Shown one piece after another: positions 33,750 to 43,268 of a DNA stretch of 64,000 nt. The stretch lies in the NCBI GenBank assembly GCA_934183165.1, contig CAKPRZ010000002.1, positions 103,501 through 167,500 on the forward strand, in the 5' to 3' direction. This DNA is from an uncultured Bacilli bacterium (GTDB taxonomy: Bacteria > Bacillota_I > Bacilli_A > RF39 > UBA660). The notes beneath the pieces were generated by a model, which saw only the letters and a program-made list of their open reading frames with translations, had not been told where the DNA came from and searched no databases. A program made the translations under genes and the position numbers. Every line of letters starts with the position of its first letter. The first letter of the stretch is position 1.

Positions 33750-34607
33750 ATGAATTACGTTAAATTAATGAGAATAAAACACTATATAAAAAATTTTTTA
33801 GTTTTTTTGCCATTGCTTTTCAGTGGGGGATTTTTTAATAGGAATAATATTGTGACTTGTTTGTTAGGATTTATATGCTTTTCCCTTTTGGCAAGCACAA
33901 TATATATAATTAATGATATAAGAGATAGGGATAAAGATAAAAAACACAAGAAAAAATGTAAGAGACCAATAGCATCTGGTAAAATAAGTGTAAAAAATGC
34001 TATAATTTTTGATATTATATTAATTATAATTATTGTATTTCTTTGTATGATTGGAAAATTTAATATATTATCTATATGTTTGATTTTATTCTATTTTATT
34101 ATTAACTTAATATATAGTTTTGGTGCTAAAAATGTTCCTATTTTAGATATTATGATTTTAGTGTCTGGTTTTTTTATAAGAGTTTTTTTTGGTGCAACTA
34201 TTTTGGATATAACTGTATCTAATTGGTTATATTTAACTGTAATAGCTATTTCATTCTACTTAGGATTAGGAAAAAGAAGAAATGAAATAATTAAAAATGG
34301 TACAAAATCTAGAAAGGTTTTAGAGTATTATAATAAAGAGTTTTTAGACAAAAACATGTATATGTGTTTGACTATGGCAGTTATTTTTTATTCACTTTGG
34401 ACTACAGATAGTGCAGTGGTATTAAAAAATAATAATTTATTAATTTGGACAGTACCAATTGTTATTATCATTGTATTGAGATATAGTTTGGATGTTGAAG
34501 GAGACAGTTATGGTGATCCAGTTGATGTTATTATGAATGATAAATATTTAGTTGGTTTGGGTTTAGTATATGTCATAGGTTTATTCGTAATTTTGTATCT
34601 GATATAG
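33750..34607 (+). CDS. UbiA-family prenyltransferase, decaprenyl-phosphate phosphoribosyltransferase-like
   Basis: A 285-residue membrane protein with eight to nine helices. The first Asp motif is INDIRDRDKDKKHKKKCKRP followed by IASGKIS; the second is near the C-terminus, VEGDSYGDPVDVIMND. This spacing matches the DPPR synthase subgroup, which joins phosphoribose from PRPP to polyprenyl phosphate. The next two genes, a large membrane protein and a HAD phosphatase, complete a cassette for making and using polyprenyl-phosphate-linked pentose. AGGAG precedes the ATG. Activity is inferred from subfamily and context. Confidence 0.75.
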   Translation: MNYVKLMRIKHYIKNFLVFLPLLFSGGFFNRNNIVTCLLGFICFSLLASTIYIINDIRDRDKDKKHKKKCKRPIASGKISVKNAIIFDIILIIIIVFLCMIGKFNILSICLILFYFIINLIYSFGAKNVPILDIMILVSGFFIRVFFGATILDITVSNWLYLTVIAISFYLGLGKRRNEIIKNGTKSRKVLEYYNKEFLDKNMYMCLTMAVIFYSLWTTDSAVVLKNNNLLIWTVPIVIIIVLRYSLDVEGDSYGDPVDVIMNDKYLVGLGLVYVIGLFVILYLI

Positions 34608-34621
34608 GAAAGGTGAAGAAG

Positions 34622-36229
34622 ATGAAAAAAATAAATTTAAATATTATGATTAGAGTTTTATTTATAATATCCAGTCCTTTTTTTACAATTATGTTATCAA
34701 ACAGGTATGATTATAAAATAACAATTATAGGTGCAATATTGACATTTTTAATATCAATATTAGTGGATTATAAATATATAAAAAAGGTTTATTTTGAAAA
34801 AAGGATTATTTTAATTTCTTTTTTTATTAGTATGTATTCTTTAAAATACTACATTAACTTTGAAAATAATTTTGTAAAAAAAATGAATGATTTAGTGAAA
34901 TACAATTTTGGAATAGTATTTGATGATTTTTTTTATAAAATTATTATACTAGCATCAATACCATTTTTTTCTGTATTGATATACTTGCTTATAAAAAAAA
35001 TAATTCCAATTATAAAACAATTTTATTGTAATTTATCAAAGAATGAAAAACAATTTTTATTAATTATTTCTTTTTTTGGTTTATTCATTTCCACTGTGAT
35101 TCCGTTCGTTACTACCGCTTTCTCAATTCCAGTGTATAATAATAAAGTATGCTTTTATGATGTCATATATACAAGTGATTCAGGTACATTAACATATGGT
35201 GATGCTTTTTTTAATGTTAGTTATGTTGAAAATGACATTAGACAACCATTATTTGGAATTTTTTCGTTACCATTTTCAATAGTAGGAAAAATAATTGCAG
35301 AAATATTATTTTTTATTCCTAAAAATTACGAATATGCTTCTGCAATGACTTTTATTCAATTTATATTGCTTTCGATATCAACAATTTTAATATCTAGAAT
35401 GTTAAAATTAAAAGAAAGCGAAAAAAAATATTTTTATCTTTTAGTTAGTATTAGTTTTCCTTATATGTTATTTAGTATTGTTCTTGAACAATACGTTATA
35501 GGTTTGTTTTATTTAATTCTTACATGTTATTATTTTTATGAAAATAAAATAAGACCAAATTATTTTTATGTAGGTGCAGTTGGTACAATGCTTACTTCAG
35601 GAATTGTTTTTCCATTGATTTCTGAAATTAAAAATTTAAAGAAATATATTATTGATACAGTTAAATGTTTTTTTGCTTTTTTGTCTGTCCTTATAGTTAG
35701 TGGGCAGTTTCCACAAATATTTTTAATATCTGATAATTTTAGATCCTTAACATCTGCATTTGCTAAAAAAAGTGGCTTTATTGATAAAATTTATCAATTT
35801 ATTAATTTTGTAAAAGGTATCATAATGGCACCTAAAGGAGGAAAGATAGTTGAAATATTTAATCACCCATCATACCAACTTACGGATGTTAAAAATGTAG
35901 CAATAATAGGTGTAATTGTATTATTGATTGTAATTTTAGGATATATCCTTAATAGGAAGAATAAATTTGCTAATTTTTGCATGTTATGGGTAATTTTTTC
36001 TTCGATAATATTACTATTTATTGGATGGGGGACAGCTGAAAACGGTTTAATACTATATAGTTTATATTTTGCTTTTGCATATTTATCGTTATTTTATTTA
36101 TTTTTTAGGAGGGTTATAAAAAATGATAGAATTTTTGAGATTTTTATGATTTTTCTATGTTTGGTAATTTTCGCTTGTAATATTAAAGAGCTAATTAATA
36201 TATTCTCTTTTGCAATAAAATATTATTAG
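34622..36229 (+). CDS. Large polytopic membrane protein, possible GT-C glycosyltransferase
   Basis: A 535-residue protein with about 12 membrane helices. The main outside loop after the fifth helix contains DVIYTSDSGTLTYGDAFF and ENDIRQPLFG, acidic positions that could serve as a GT-C catalytic loop. There is no clear family signature. The ATG at 34622 is favoured because GGAAAGGTGA lies upstream; a GTG three codons earlier is possible. It lies between a UbiA transferase and a HAD phosphatase, so transfer of a lipid-linked pentose to a surface polymer is a reasonable guess. A flippase or polymerase is the alternative. Confidence 0.5.
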   Translation: MKKINLNIMIRVLFIISSPFFTIMLSNRYDYKITIIGAILTFLISILVDYKYIKKVYFEKRIILISFFISMYSLKYYINFENNFVKKMNDLVKYNFGIVFDDFFYKIIILASIPFFSVLIYLLIKKIIPIIKQFYCNLSKNEKQFLLIISFFGLFISTVIPFVTTAFSIPVYNNKVCFYDVIYTSDSGTLTYGDAFFNVSYVENDIRQPLFGIFSLPFSIVGKIIAEILFFIPKNYEYASAMTFIQFILLSISTILISRMLKLKESEKKYFYLLVSISFPYMLFSIVLEQYVIGLFYLILTCYYFYENKIRPNYFYVGAVGTMLTSGIVFPLISEIKNLKKYIIDTVKCFFAFLSVLIVSGQFPQIFLISDNFRSLTSAFAKKSGFIDKIYQFINFVKGIIMAPKGGKIVEIFNHPSYQLTDVKNVAIIGVIVLLIVILGYILNRKNKFANFCMLWVIFSSIILLFIGWGTAENGLILYSLYFAFAYLSLFYLFFRRVIKNDRIFEIFMIFLCLVIFACNIKELINIFSFAIKYY

Positions 36230-36240
36230 GAGTAAATATT

Positions 36241-36798
36241 ATGAATATATACGATTTTGATAAAACAATCTATGATGGGGATAGTTCCATAGATTTTTAT
36301 AAGTTTTGTGTAAAAAAAAATAAAATTTTAATTTTAAATTCTTTTAAGGTATTATTTTATTATTTTTTATATTTTTTTAAACTGAGAAATAAAAATGATG
36401 TAAAAGAAGCTTTTTTCTCTTTTATGAAAAGAGTAAATAATCCCGAGATAGTAATTAGTATTTTTTTTGAAGAGTATAAATATAAAATAAAAAAATTCTA
36501 TTTATTAAAAAATCATTCTAAAGATATAATTATTTCTGCATCACCTGAGTTTTTACTCAAACCGTTTGCATCCTATTTAAAAGTAAAAGATTTGATTGCA
36601 AGTGATGTTGATATTTGTACTGGCAAATTTAGGAAGGACAATTGTAAGGGTAAAAATAAGGTTAAATATTTAAAAGAAAAATATCCCAAAATTATTGTTA
36701 ATACTGTATATAGTGATAGTTTGAGTGATGCACCCTTGATGAATATATCTAAAAATGCATATATTGTTAAAGGCAATGAAATAAAAAAATACAAATAA
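36241..36798 (+). CDS. HAD-IB-type phosphatase
   Basis: A 185-residue SerB-like HAD hydrolase. Motif I is YDFDKTIYDGD (nucleophile and acid Asp), motif II IIISASP, motif III Lys around GKNKVKYL, motif IV YSDSLSDAPL. A hydrophobic, basic cap helix pair (residues 30-60) may touch the membrane. HAD-IB phosphatases are often fused or linked to UbiA DPPR synthases, where one could dephosphorylate polyprenyl-phospho-ribose 5-phosphate; that role is inferred here. Upstream AGGAGTAAA precedes the ATG. Confidence 0.8.
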   Translation: MNIYDFDKTIYDGDSSIDFYKFCVKKNKILILNSFKVLFYYFLYFFKLRNKNDVKEAFFSFMKRVNNPEIVISIFFEEYKYKIKKFYLLKNHSKDIIISASPEFLLKPFASYLKVKDLIASDVDICTGKFRKDNCKGKNKVKYLKEKYPKIIVNTVYSDSLSDAPLMNISKNAYIVKGNEIKKYK

Positions 36799-36905
36799 AA
36801 AAACTAAAAGAATCATTTTTAATTTAGATTAATTTCTCAATAATGAAGTTTTCTTTTAAATTTTGAGTACATATTATATTAATACAATTATAGGAAATAA
36901 GATTA

Positions 36906-37232
36906 TCTGATTTTTTTAATGTAATAACAAACGGAATTATAAAAAAAACAAATAGTAGTTTAGTAAATATATTTTATGAATTTAGTAATAAAAGTATATC
37001 TACATTAAACTTATTAGAAGAAGATATACTTATTAAATTTTGTGGTGAAATAATGAGAGATCATGATGCAACATTATATAGTTATGGACCAAAGAATTAT
37101 GAATGTAATATCCATTTAGGAAGAGGTTTAAAAGAGTTGGTTAAAAATATATCAAATATTGTATGATCAAGAAAAATGATAGAACTATTCTTTAGAATGA
37201 ATAATACAAGAAAGATAGCAATAAGTTATTGA
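36906..37232 (+). pseudogene. Remnant of an IS66-type transposase
   Basis: A broken frame with an internal TGA near 37165 reads FCGEIMRDHDATLYSYG, then NYECNIHLGRGLKEL and later MIELFFRMNNTRK. This matches the DDE core of IS66-family transposases (DHDTTFYNYG, ECNVHL, LLIEMNN pattern, from memory). There is no start and no inverted repeat was found. The flanks 36799-36905 are A/T-rich without features. Confidence 0.6.
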
Positions 37233-37279
37233 TTAAAAGGAATTGATCTTAAGTTATCAAAAAAAAACTAAGAAGATAA

Positions 37280-38028
37280 GTTCAAATTATTATAAAACAA
37301 AGGTAGAAGTACAAGAAGAATGGAATAAGGCATACACTGAATATTTAAACGCAAATATGCCTTTTAAAGATACTAATTATTTAGATTATTGGCTTGATAA
37401 TTAGTGTAAAATAAATTTAAAATATAACACAATACAAGCATCTAAAAATATAATTAAAAATCATATAGTTTCAAAATTGGGTAAATATAGATTATCTACA
37501 ATTACAAGTGTGCAACTTAACTTTTATATAACAGAAATATGTGAGAAAAATGATTTTGCTTAAAAATATATTAAAAGTTGTTAAAGTTTTTTTCGTAACG
37601 CTTGTAATGTTTACAGCTTTATCAAATATAATCCTACAAGAGATTTAAGGGTACCAATATTTGATAAAAAAGAGAAGATGTAAAACATTATATACACAAA
37701 AAGAAATAGATTTAATATTAAATAGATTTGCTGATAATGACACATTTACTTGTGTCTTTTTAACATCTTGTTATATTGGTGTGAGAACTGGAGAAGTATG
37801 TGCATTAACTTGGGATAACATTAACTTTGAAAAGGAAATAATAAATATAGAACATAATGTTTATGACAAACTTAAAAATGATAAAGGGAAGTGCTTTATA
37901 AGAACTACCAAGACTCAAACACTCAAACGGGAACAAGAAAAATTCATATAATTCAAACTTTAAAAATAGCATTACAAAATTATAAGAATAAACAAGACTA
38001 TTTAAAAAATGTATTGAAAAGCAAATAA
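37280..38028 (+). pseudogene. Decayed tyrosine integrase
   Basis: Read across several stops and frames, this gives YLDYWLDN, NLKYNTIQASKNIIKNHI, NPTRDLRVP, YTQKEIDLILNRFADND and GVRTGEVCALTWDNINF. It parallels the integrase at 27939 (for example GMRTGEVFALTWDDIDL), so the two belong to one family. The C-terminal part with HxxR and the nucleophile Tyr is gone. The longest intact frame is 37661-37951. It marks an older element; no secA tail lies next to it. Confidence 0.75.
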
Positions 38029-38096
38029 AAATAATATATAATAAGCCACGTTGTTAAAAGAACTAAAAAATTAAATGTGGAAAAGGGGATCATATT

Positions 38097-39755
38097 ATGC
38101 AGAATACAAATAATTATAATGAAGAAAATATGAAATTGATAAAATCATTTATATCATATATGAAAGAAAAATATGGAATAGATTATTTAAATGATTCAAG
38201 ATATATTGGAATGATGTATTATGGCAGTAGATTGACTGGTAATTATAACAAAACATCTGATTTGGACCTATGTATTGTTTGTGATTCTGAATCCAATGAA
38301 GAATATAAGGGCGTTGTTACAATTAATGGTATTGACGTTGAATACATTGAAAAACGTGAGGCTTCAATATATTCTACCATCGATAACGACTATAAAAGCA
38401 GAAACTCTTTTCCTAAATCTGCATATTCAAGAGCATGTGTAATTTTTGAAAAAAACAATTGTATTTCAAATATAAAAGAATATGTTAATCGGCTATACAA
38501 TAAAGATTTTGAACTACCTTTAGATGGAGAAATACTTGATGATTTAACTGTTATAAATAATAGAATTTTAGATTTAAAATCATTAAACAGGTATACAGAC
38601 AATTCATTTGATATACTATATTATACTTTGTTAGATAGAATTAAAACATCTTATCATAAAATGAACAATATATCTAGAATAGAAATATATAAAGCGGTTA
38701 GAGCATATACTGATTCAACATATAAAGAAACCGCTTTGGGAATAGACTCACCAATCGATAAAACTTATATAGATTTATTTATGCAATGTTTTAATTCATA
38801 TGGTTTAACAAATGAAGAAAAATTAAAAAGATTAGATAATTTAATTAGATATATTAAATCCTCTTATGATTTAAATAGCAATAATTTTGAATTTGAAATA
38901 TATAAACGTCCACCTTTTTATCAATCTAAACCTGTTATATTGAATAATATGAAAGATAGCATCAAAGTTAATCTTGATGACAAAAGTAATAGATGTATTA
39001 ATAAGTTTATTAATTACAAAGGATTAGTTAATAGAAAAGATTATATTGGTTCGTTCATATATAAAAACAACTCAGATACCACAAATGAAATGGAAATGAT
39101 CATATTATTAGACTCTTCTGATGAAGAAATGTTTAAAGGGGCTTGCACTATTGATGGAATAACAATTAAATATGTTATGATACATGATAAATATTTGTCA
39201 TCTAACTCTTTAAATGATGATAGACCTTGTTCTTACAAATCAGATCAGCAAGGTTTCCTAATTCCAAATAACATTACTTATTCCATAATTGCAGATGATA
39301 AAAATATAGAATTAATTGAAGACTTTGTATCAAGACTCTTTGAACAAAATTTCAAAAAAATAGGTTCTAATAAATATTCGGGCGAAATGATAGTAATAGA
39401 CAATAGAATGAAAAGATTAGAAAGTTTTATTGATATTAATAATTGTAATTACTTTGATATGTATTATTATATTATTATGAGTAAAATGATTAATGCTTAT
39501 AGAAGCAAAATTGGTTGCTGTTATATAGATCCTAGTGATATTGATAATAAAACATTTATTGATTGTTATAATGCTGCATTAGAATGCAAGGGTGATAAAT
39601 TAGAAAGATTTAATTTATTAAACGGTTTATATAAGTTTTTGAAAGGAAATATTGATGTTTCTCTTGAAGAAAGAGTTAATATCACACCAAAATCCAAAGA
39701 AACTAGTAAAGGAAAATCGTTTGTAAAGAAAATTAATAAAAATATCATTAAGTAA
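38097..39755 (+). CDS. Duplicated nucleotidyltransferase-fold protein with a degenerate second copy
   Basis: A 552-residue soluble protein made of two similar halves. The first (about 10-240) has the nucleotidyltransferase motif YYGSRLTGNYNKTSDLDLCIV, G43-S44 and D55-x-D57. The second (about 305-525) repeats the flanks (VSRLFEQNF against VNRLYNKDF, YFDMYYYIIMSKMINAY against FDILYYTLLDRIKTSY) but reads IGSFIYKNN and EMEMIILLD, with no paired Asp. So the second domain is probably a pseudo-enzyme. It is downstream of decayed mobile DNA. It could modify RNA or protein, as MNT-type enzymes do; function is unknown. Confidence 0.65.
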   Translation: MQNTNNYNEENMKLIKSFISYMKEKYGIDYLNDSRYIGMMYYGSRLTGNYNKTSDLDLCIVCDSESNEEYKGVVTINGIDVEYIEKREASIYSTIDNDYKSRNSFPKSAYSRACVIFEKNNCISNIKEYVNRLYNKDFELPLDGEILDDLTVINNRILDLKSLNRYTDNSFDILYYTLLDRIKTSYHKMNNISRIEIYKAVRAYTDSTYKETALGIDSPIDKTYIDLFMQCFNSYGLTNEEKLKRLDNLIRYIKSSYDLNSNNFEFEIYKRPPFYQSKPVILNNMKDSIKVNLDDKSNRCINKFINYKGLVNRKDYIGSFIYKNNSDTTNEMEMIILLDSSDEEMFKGACTIDGITIKYVMIHDKYLSSNSLNDDRPCSYKSDQQGFLIPNNITYSIIADDKNIELIEDFVSRLFEQNFKKIGSNKYSGEMIVIDNRMKRLESFIDINNCNYFDMYYYIIMSKMINAYRSKIGCCYIDPSDIDNKTFIDCYNAALECKGDKLERFNLLNGLYKFLKGNIDVSLEERVNITPKSKETSKGKSFVKKINKNIIK

Positions 39756-39848
39756 ATATATGTAAAATTATTATTTTTTTGTAAGAAAACATAGACTTTT
39801 TACTAAACCACGTGATATATTTCATTATAGTAGAGGGTGGTGATTAAA

Positions 39849-40157
39849 TTGAATAAAAATATAGAAGAAATGACACCAATTGAAAAAGCCAATTTATTAG
39901 AAGGCTTAACTGCTAAAACAGAAAATGTAGAGTATTCTAGTCAAGTAGCATGGCTTGGTGCATCTGATGATGTAAAAGCTGAAATAAAGGGTGTTGTTGA
40001 AAATACTAGAAATTTATTTGGAACAGGTAGAATAAACTCTTTAGATTATGATCAAAGAGAAGCGGCAATTAGAAATTATCATAATAGGTTAGATGCTTAT
40101 TTAAGTATGTATCCTGAGTATGCGGAAAAGGAAGAAGTACAAGCTAGACATAGATAA
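39849..40157 (+). CDS. Hypothetical small soluble protein
   Basis: A protein of about 102 residues, charged and helical, starting near NKNIEEMTPIEKANLLEGLT. No family recognised. A TTG at 39849 follows GGTGAT by five bases, the common spacing in this genome; the frame also opens with GTG at 39837. It stands alone before the acyltransferase gene. No membrane segment or Cys motif. Confidence 0.5.
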   Translation: MNKNIEEMTPIEKANLLEGLTAKTENVEYSSQVAWLGASDDVKAEIKGVVENTRNLFGTGRINSLDYDQREAAIRNYHNRLDAYLSMYPEYAEKEEVQARHR

Positions 40158-40312
40158 AATGTATATGTTTTATTAAAAAGTTATTAACAGATTTTGTTGA
40201 TAACTTTTTTGTTTATATATTTGAATACAAAAAAAATAATTATTAATTAGAACTTTCTTTTTTTTTAAATAGGTATTATAATTCAAGTTAGAAAGATTAT
40301 AGAGGTAAGAAA

Positions 40313-42526
40313 ATGATTAAAGATAAGAAAGAATATAGATTACTTAATGTAATTAGAGTAATTGCTTGCTTAGCTGTTTTATTGTATCATTTTAATATAT
40401 TAAAAGGTGGATATTTAGCAGTATGTACATTTTTCGTGTTGACTGGATACTTATCATGTAGATCTGCTTTTAAAAAGAAAAATTTTTCTTTAAAAGATTA
40501 CTATATTAATCGATTTATTAAAATATATTTACCAGTTATTATGATATCTTTTATGACAATTTCAGTCATTTCATTTTTTCCTAATATTAATTGGTTGAAT
40601 TTGAAGCCAGAAACAACTTCTGTTTTATTTGGCTATAACAACTTTTGGCAAATAAATGCTAATCTTGATTATTTTGCTCGACATGTTAATTCTCCTTTTA
40701 TGCATTTATGGTATATAGCGATTTTACTTCAATTTGATTTAATATTCCCTTTCATTTATTTATTATTAAGAAAGTTGGAAAAAAAGTTTAATAAAAAAGT
40801 AGTGTTAATATTACTTGTTATTTTAAATTTAGTAGGATTTATATATTTTTATCATGTTAGTATTACTAAAAGTATGGTATTTACATATTATAATACTTTT
40901 GCAAGATTGTTTTCTATTTTATTAGGTATGTTGATAGGTTTCATTCACGCATATTATAAGCCACTAATATTTAAAACTTTTAAAGAGAAAAGAATGAATA
41001 AGATAATCTATTTAACGTATTTGATTATATTATGTTTATTATTTATATTAGTAAGTAGTAATACCAAGTATTTTGCTTTTATGATGATTATAACCACTTT
41101 AATTTCAGGAAGATTGATAGAATATAGTGTATTAGATAATAATAGTTTATCTTCCTTTGACAGAGTTATTAAATTCTTCTCAAATATTAGTTATGAAATT
41201 TATTTATTTCAATATCCGGTTATATTTTTGTTTCAATATACTAGTTTAAGTACTGGTAAAACCCTTTTAATAAGCATAATAATAATCATTGTTTCATGGT
41301 TGTTTAAATTTGCATTAACAATTAAAGATAGTAAAACAAAAATAGTAAAATATTTGATGTTAATGATTATTATTAGTTTATCAACATATGGTTTCTGTAA
41401 ATATATTACTTCAAAAGATAATTCAATTGAACTGAAAAAATTAGAAGAACAATTATCTCAAAATCAAGAATTAATTAAAAAAAGCCAAGAAAAATATAAT
41501 TTGTTAGTTAAACAAGAAGCTTTGGATTGGGAAGAAACTTTAAAGGATTTGGAAAATGGTAAGAATAAATTAGGAGAAGTTGTTGAAAAATTACCAATAG
41601 TTGGTATAGGGGATTCAGTTATGTTGGGAGCATCACCAAGTCTATATAAACAATTTCCTAATAGTTATATAGATGCTAAAGTTTCAAGATCTGTATGGGC
41701 GGCAAAAGCAATATTAAAAGATTTAGATAGTAAAGGAAAATTAAGTGATGTTATTCTAATAGCACTTGGAACTAATGGTGACTGTAGTAATAGTTGTAAA
41801 GAGGAGCTAATTAAAGCATGTGGAAACCGTAAGATTTTCTGGATTAATACAATAAATAATGAAAAAATCAATACTAAATTAAAAAAACTAACTCAAGAAT
41901 ATAATAATTTACATTTAATTGATTGGTATGCAACTGCCAACGGTCATAAGGAATATTTTGCGGTTGATGGAATTCATCTAACATCAACTGGTAGAGCAGT
42001 TTATACTAAACTTGTATATGATAGTATTTATAGTGAATATTTGAAGGAATATGAAACTAAAAAAACCGAGATGATAAATAAACATAATAGTAGTCAGAAG
42101 GAAAAAATAAGTTTTTTAGGTAATTCGATATTATTAAACGCGTTTGATAATATTCAAAATGATTTTTCAAACGCTACATTTACTATAGATAAATCATTTA
42201 CTTATACAATTCTTAAGGAAAAAATTCAAGAATTAATTTCTAATAACAAGTTGAATCATAGAGTTGTTTTAGCTTTTGATAGTAGTACAAATTTAAGTGT
42301 TTCTGAATATAAAGAAATAATTAAGTTATGTAACGATAAAGATATATATATATTATCAACAGATAAAAATTTACAAACTTTAGAAAAAGATAATGTTAAA
42401 ATTATTAACTTTTATGATGATCTAAAAAAACATGATGAATATCTTATGTCAGATGGTGTTCATTTAAATGACAAAGGAAACCAAGCTTTGACAAAAGTAC
42501 TAAAAGACGAACTATTAAATAAATAA
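40313..42526 (+). CDS. OafA-like acyltransferase with two C-terminal SGNH domains
   Basis: A 737-residue envelope protein. Residues 1-355 are an acyltransferase-3 domain of ten or eleven helices with the usual His (LLYHFN, H26) and FFVLTGYLSCR. A linker with a coiled coil (370-405) follows. SGNH domain 1 (425-575) has VGIGDSVMLGA (S435), GTNGD and VDGIHLTSTG (D552, H555). A second SGNH unit (597-735) has FLGNSILLNA (N604, S605) and SDGVHLNDKG (D714, H717); Asp of the GDS is changed to Asn. Such proteins O-acetylate peptidoglycan or glycans. The second SGNH is unusual. Confidence 0.85.
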   Translation: MIKDKKEYRLLNVIRVIACLAVLLYHFNILKGGYLAVCTFFVLTGYLSCRSAFKKKNFSLKDYYINRFIKIYLPVIMISFMTISVISFFPNINWLNLKPETTSVLFGYNNFWQINANLDYFARHVNSPFMHLWYIAILLQFDLIFPFIYLLLRKLEKKFNKKVVLILLVILNLVGFIYFYHVSITKSMVFTYYNTFARLFSILLGMLIGFIHAYYKPLIFKTFKEKRMNKIIYLTYLIILCLLFILVSSNTKYFAFMMIITTLISGRLIEYSVLDNNSLSSFDRVIKFFSNISYEIYLFQYPVIFLFQYTSLSTGKTLLISIIIIIVSWLFKFALTIKDSKTKIVKYLMLMIIISLSTYGFCKYITSKDNSIELKKLEEQLSQNQELIKKSQEKYNLLVKQEALDWEETLKDLENGKNKLGEVVEKLPIVGIGDSVMLGASPSLYKQFPNSYIDAKVSRSVWAAKAILKDLDSKGKLSDVILIALGTNGDCSNSCKEELIKACGNRKIFWINTINNEKINTKLKKLTQEYNNLHLIDWYATANGHKEYFAVDGIHLTSTGRAVYTKLVYDSIYSEYLKEYETKKTEMINKHNSSQKEKISFLGNSILLNAFDNIQNDFSNATFTIDKSFTYTILKEKIQELISNNKLNHRVVLAFDSSTNLSVSEYKEIIKLCNDKDIYILSTDKNLQTLEKDNVKIINFYDDLKKHDEYLMSDGVHLNDKGNQALTKVLKDELLNK

Positions 42527-42553
42527 TATTTTATTTTTAGAAAGGAAATAATT

Positions 42554-43093
42554 ATGCTTTACGTAAGTCAAATATACACAAATAAGCCACTTGAATATGT
42601 TAATGAGGTTCAAAAATTAACATATGAAGTTCTAGAAAAATTAAATATTAAATATGAGAGAGTGGAAACTGATGATGCTGTTACTATGGATGATTGTTTT
42701 GAAATAAATAAAAAATTGAATATGGAAACAGTAAAAACATTGTTTTTATGTAACAGACAAAAAACAGAATTTTATTTATTTGTAACTACCTCAGATAAAA
42801 AATTCAGTTCTAAGTCTTTTGGTGCTGCACTAAATATATCAAGAGTTTCTTTTGCTAATGAAGAATTAATGCATCAAATCTTAGGTACAAATATTGGTGC
42901 TACTACAATTTTTAGTGTTTTAATAGATAATGGTAATAAGATAAATATCATAATCGATAAAGATGTTTTGAATAATGAATATTATGGATGTAGTGATGGT
43001 ACTGTTAACGGATATATGAAACTAAAAACTAGTGATGTTATAAATAAAGTATTACCTTACTCTAAACATAAAGAAGTAGTTATCAAAATATAA
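42554..43093 (+). CDS. YbaK/ProX-like aminoacyl-tRNA deacylase
   Basis: A 179-residue protein of the YbaK/ProRS-editing fold that hydrolyses misacylated tRNA, for example Ala-Pro-tRNA. The core signature is ALNISRVSFANEELM, then GTNIGATTIFSVLID and the C-terminal GCSDGTVNGYMKL. It resembles the PrdX/ProX subgroup. It is translated from AAGGAAAT. It lies between the O-acyltransferase and cysS with its own terminator. Substrate is inferred from the family. Confidence 0.75.
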   Translation: MLYVSQIYTNKPLEYVNEVQKLTYEVLEKLNIKYERVETDDAVTMDDCFEINKKLNMETVKTLFLCNRQKTEFYLFVTTSDKKFSSKSFGAALNISRVSFANEELMHQILGTNIGATTIFSVLIDNGNKINIIIDKDVLNNEYYGCSDGTVNGYMKLKTSDVINKVLPYSKHKEVVIKI

Positions 43094-43103
43094 AATTTGT
43101 TTT

Positions 43104-43136
43104 AAAGCAATCATTAGTATTTGATGATTGCTTTTT
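43104..43136 (+). terminator. Terminator after the YbaK-like gene
   Basis: A perfect 11-bp AAAGCAATCAT/ATGATTGCTTT stem with a nine-base loop and a T-run. Confidence 0.85.
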
Positions 43137-43268
43137 ATGAAGTTAAATAATATGTTTTTGAGCTTTATGTTTAAATATATACGTGATATACTATTGCTGT
43201 AGTACTTGAAAAGGAATATATTATAAATTATTAAGTGAATTATACATAAAATTAATATGGAGGTTGCT

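Noticed and set aside
43137..43268. Possible T-box riboswitch before cysS
   Set aside because: The leader is only about 130 bases, has no AGGGTGG-type T-box sequence and no antiterminator hairpin; the terminator seen belongs to the preceding gene.
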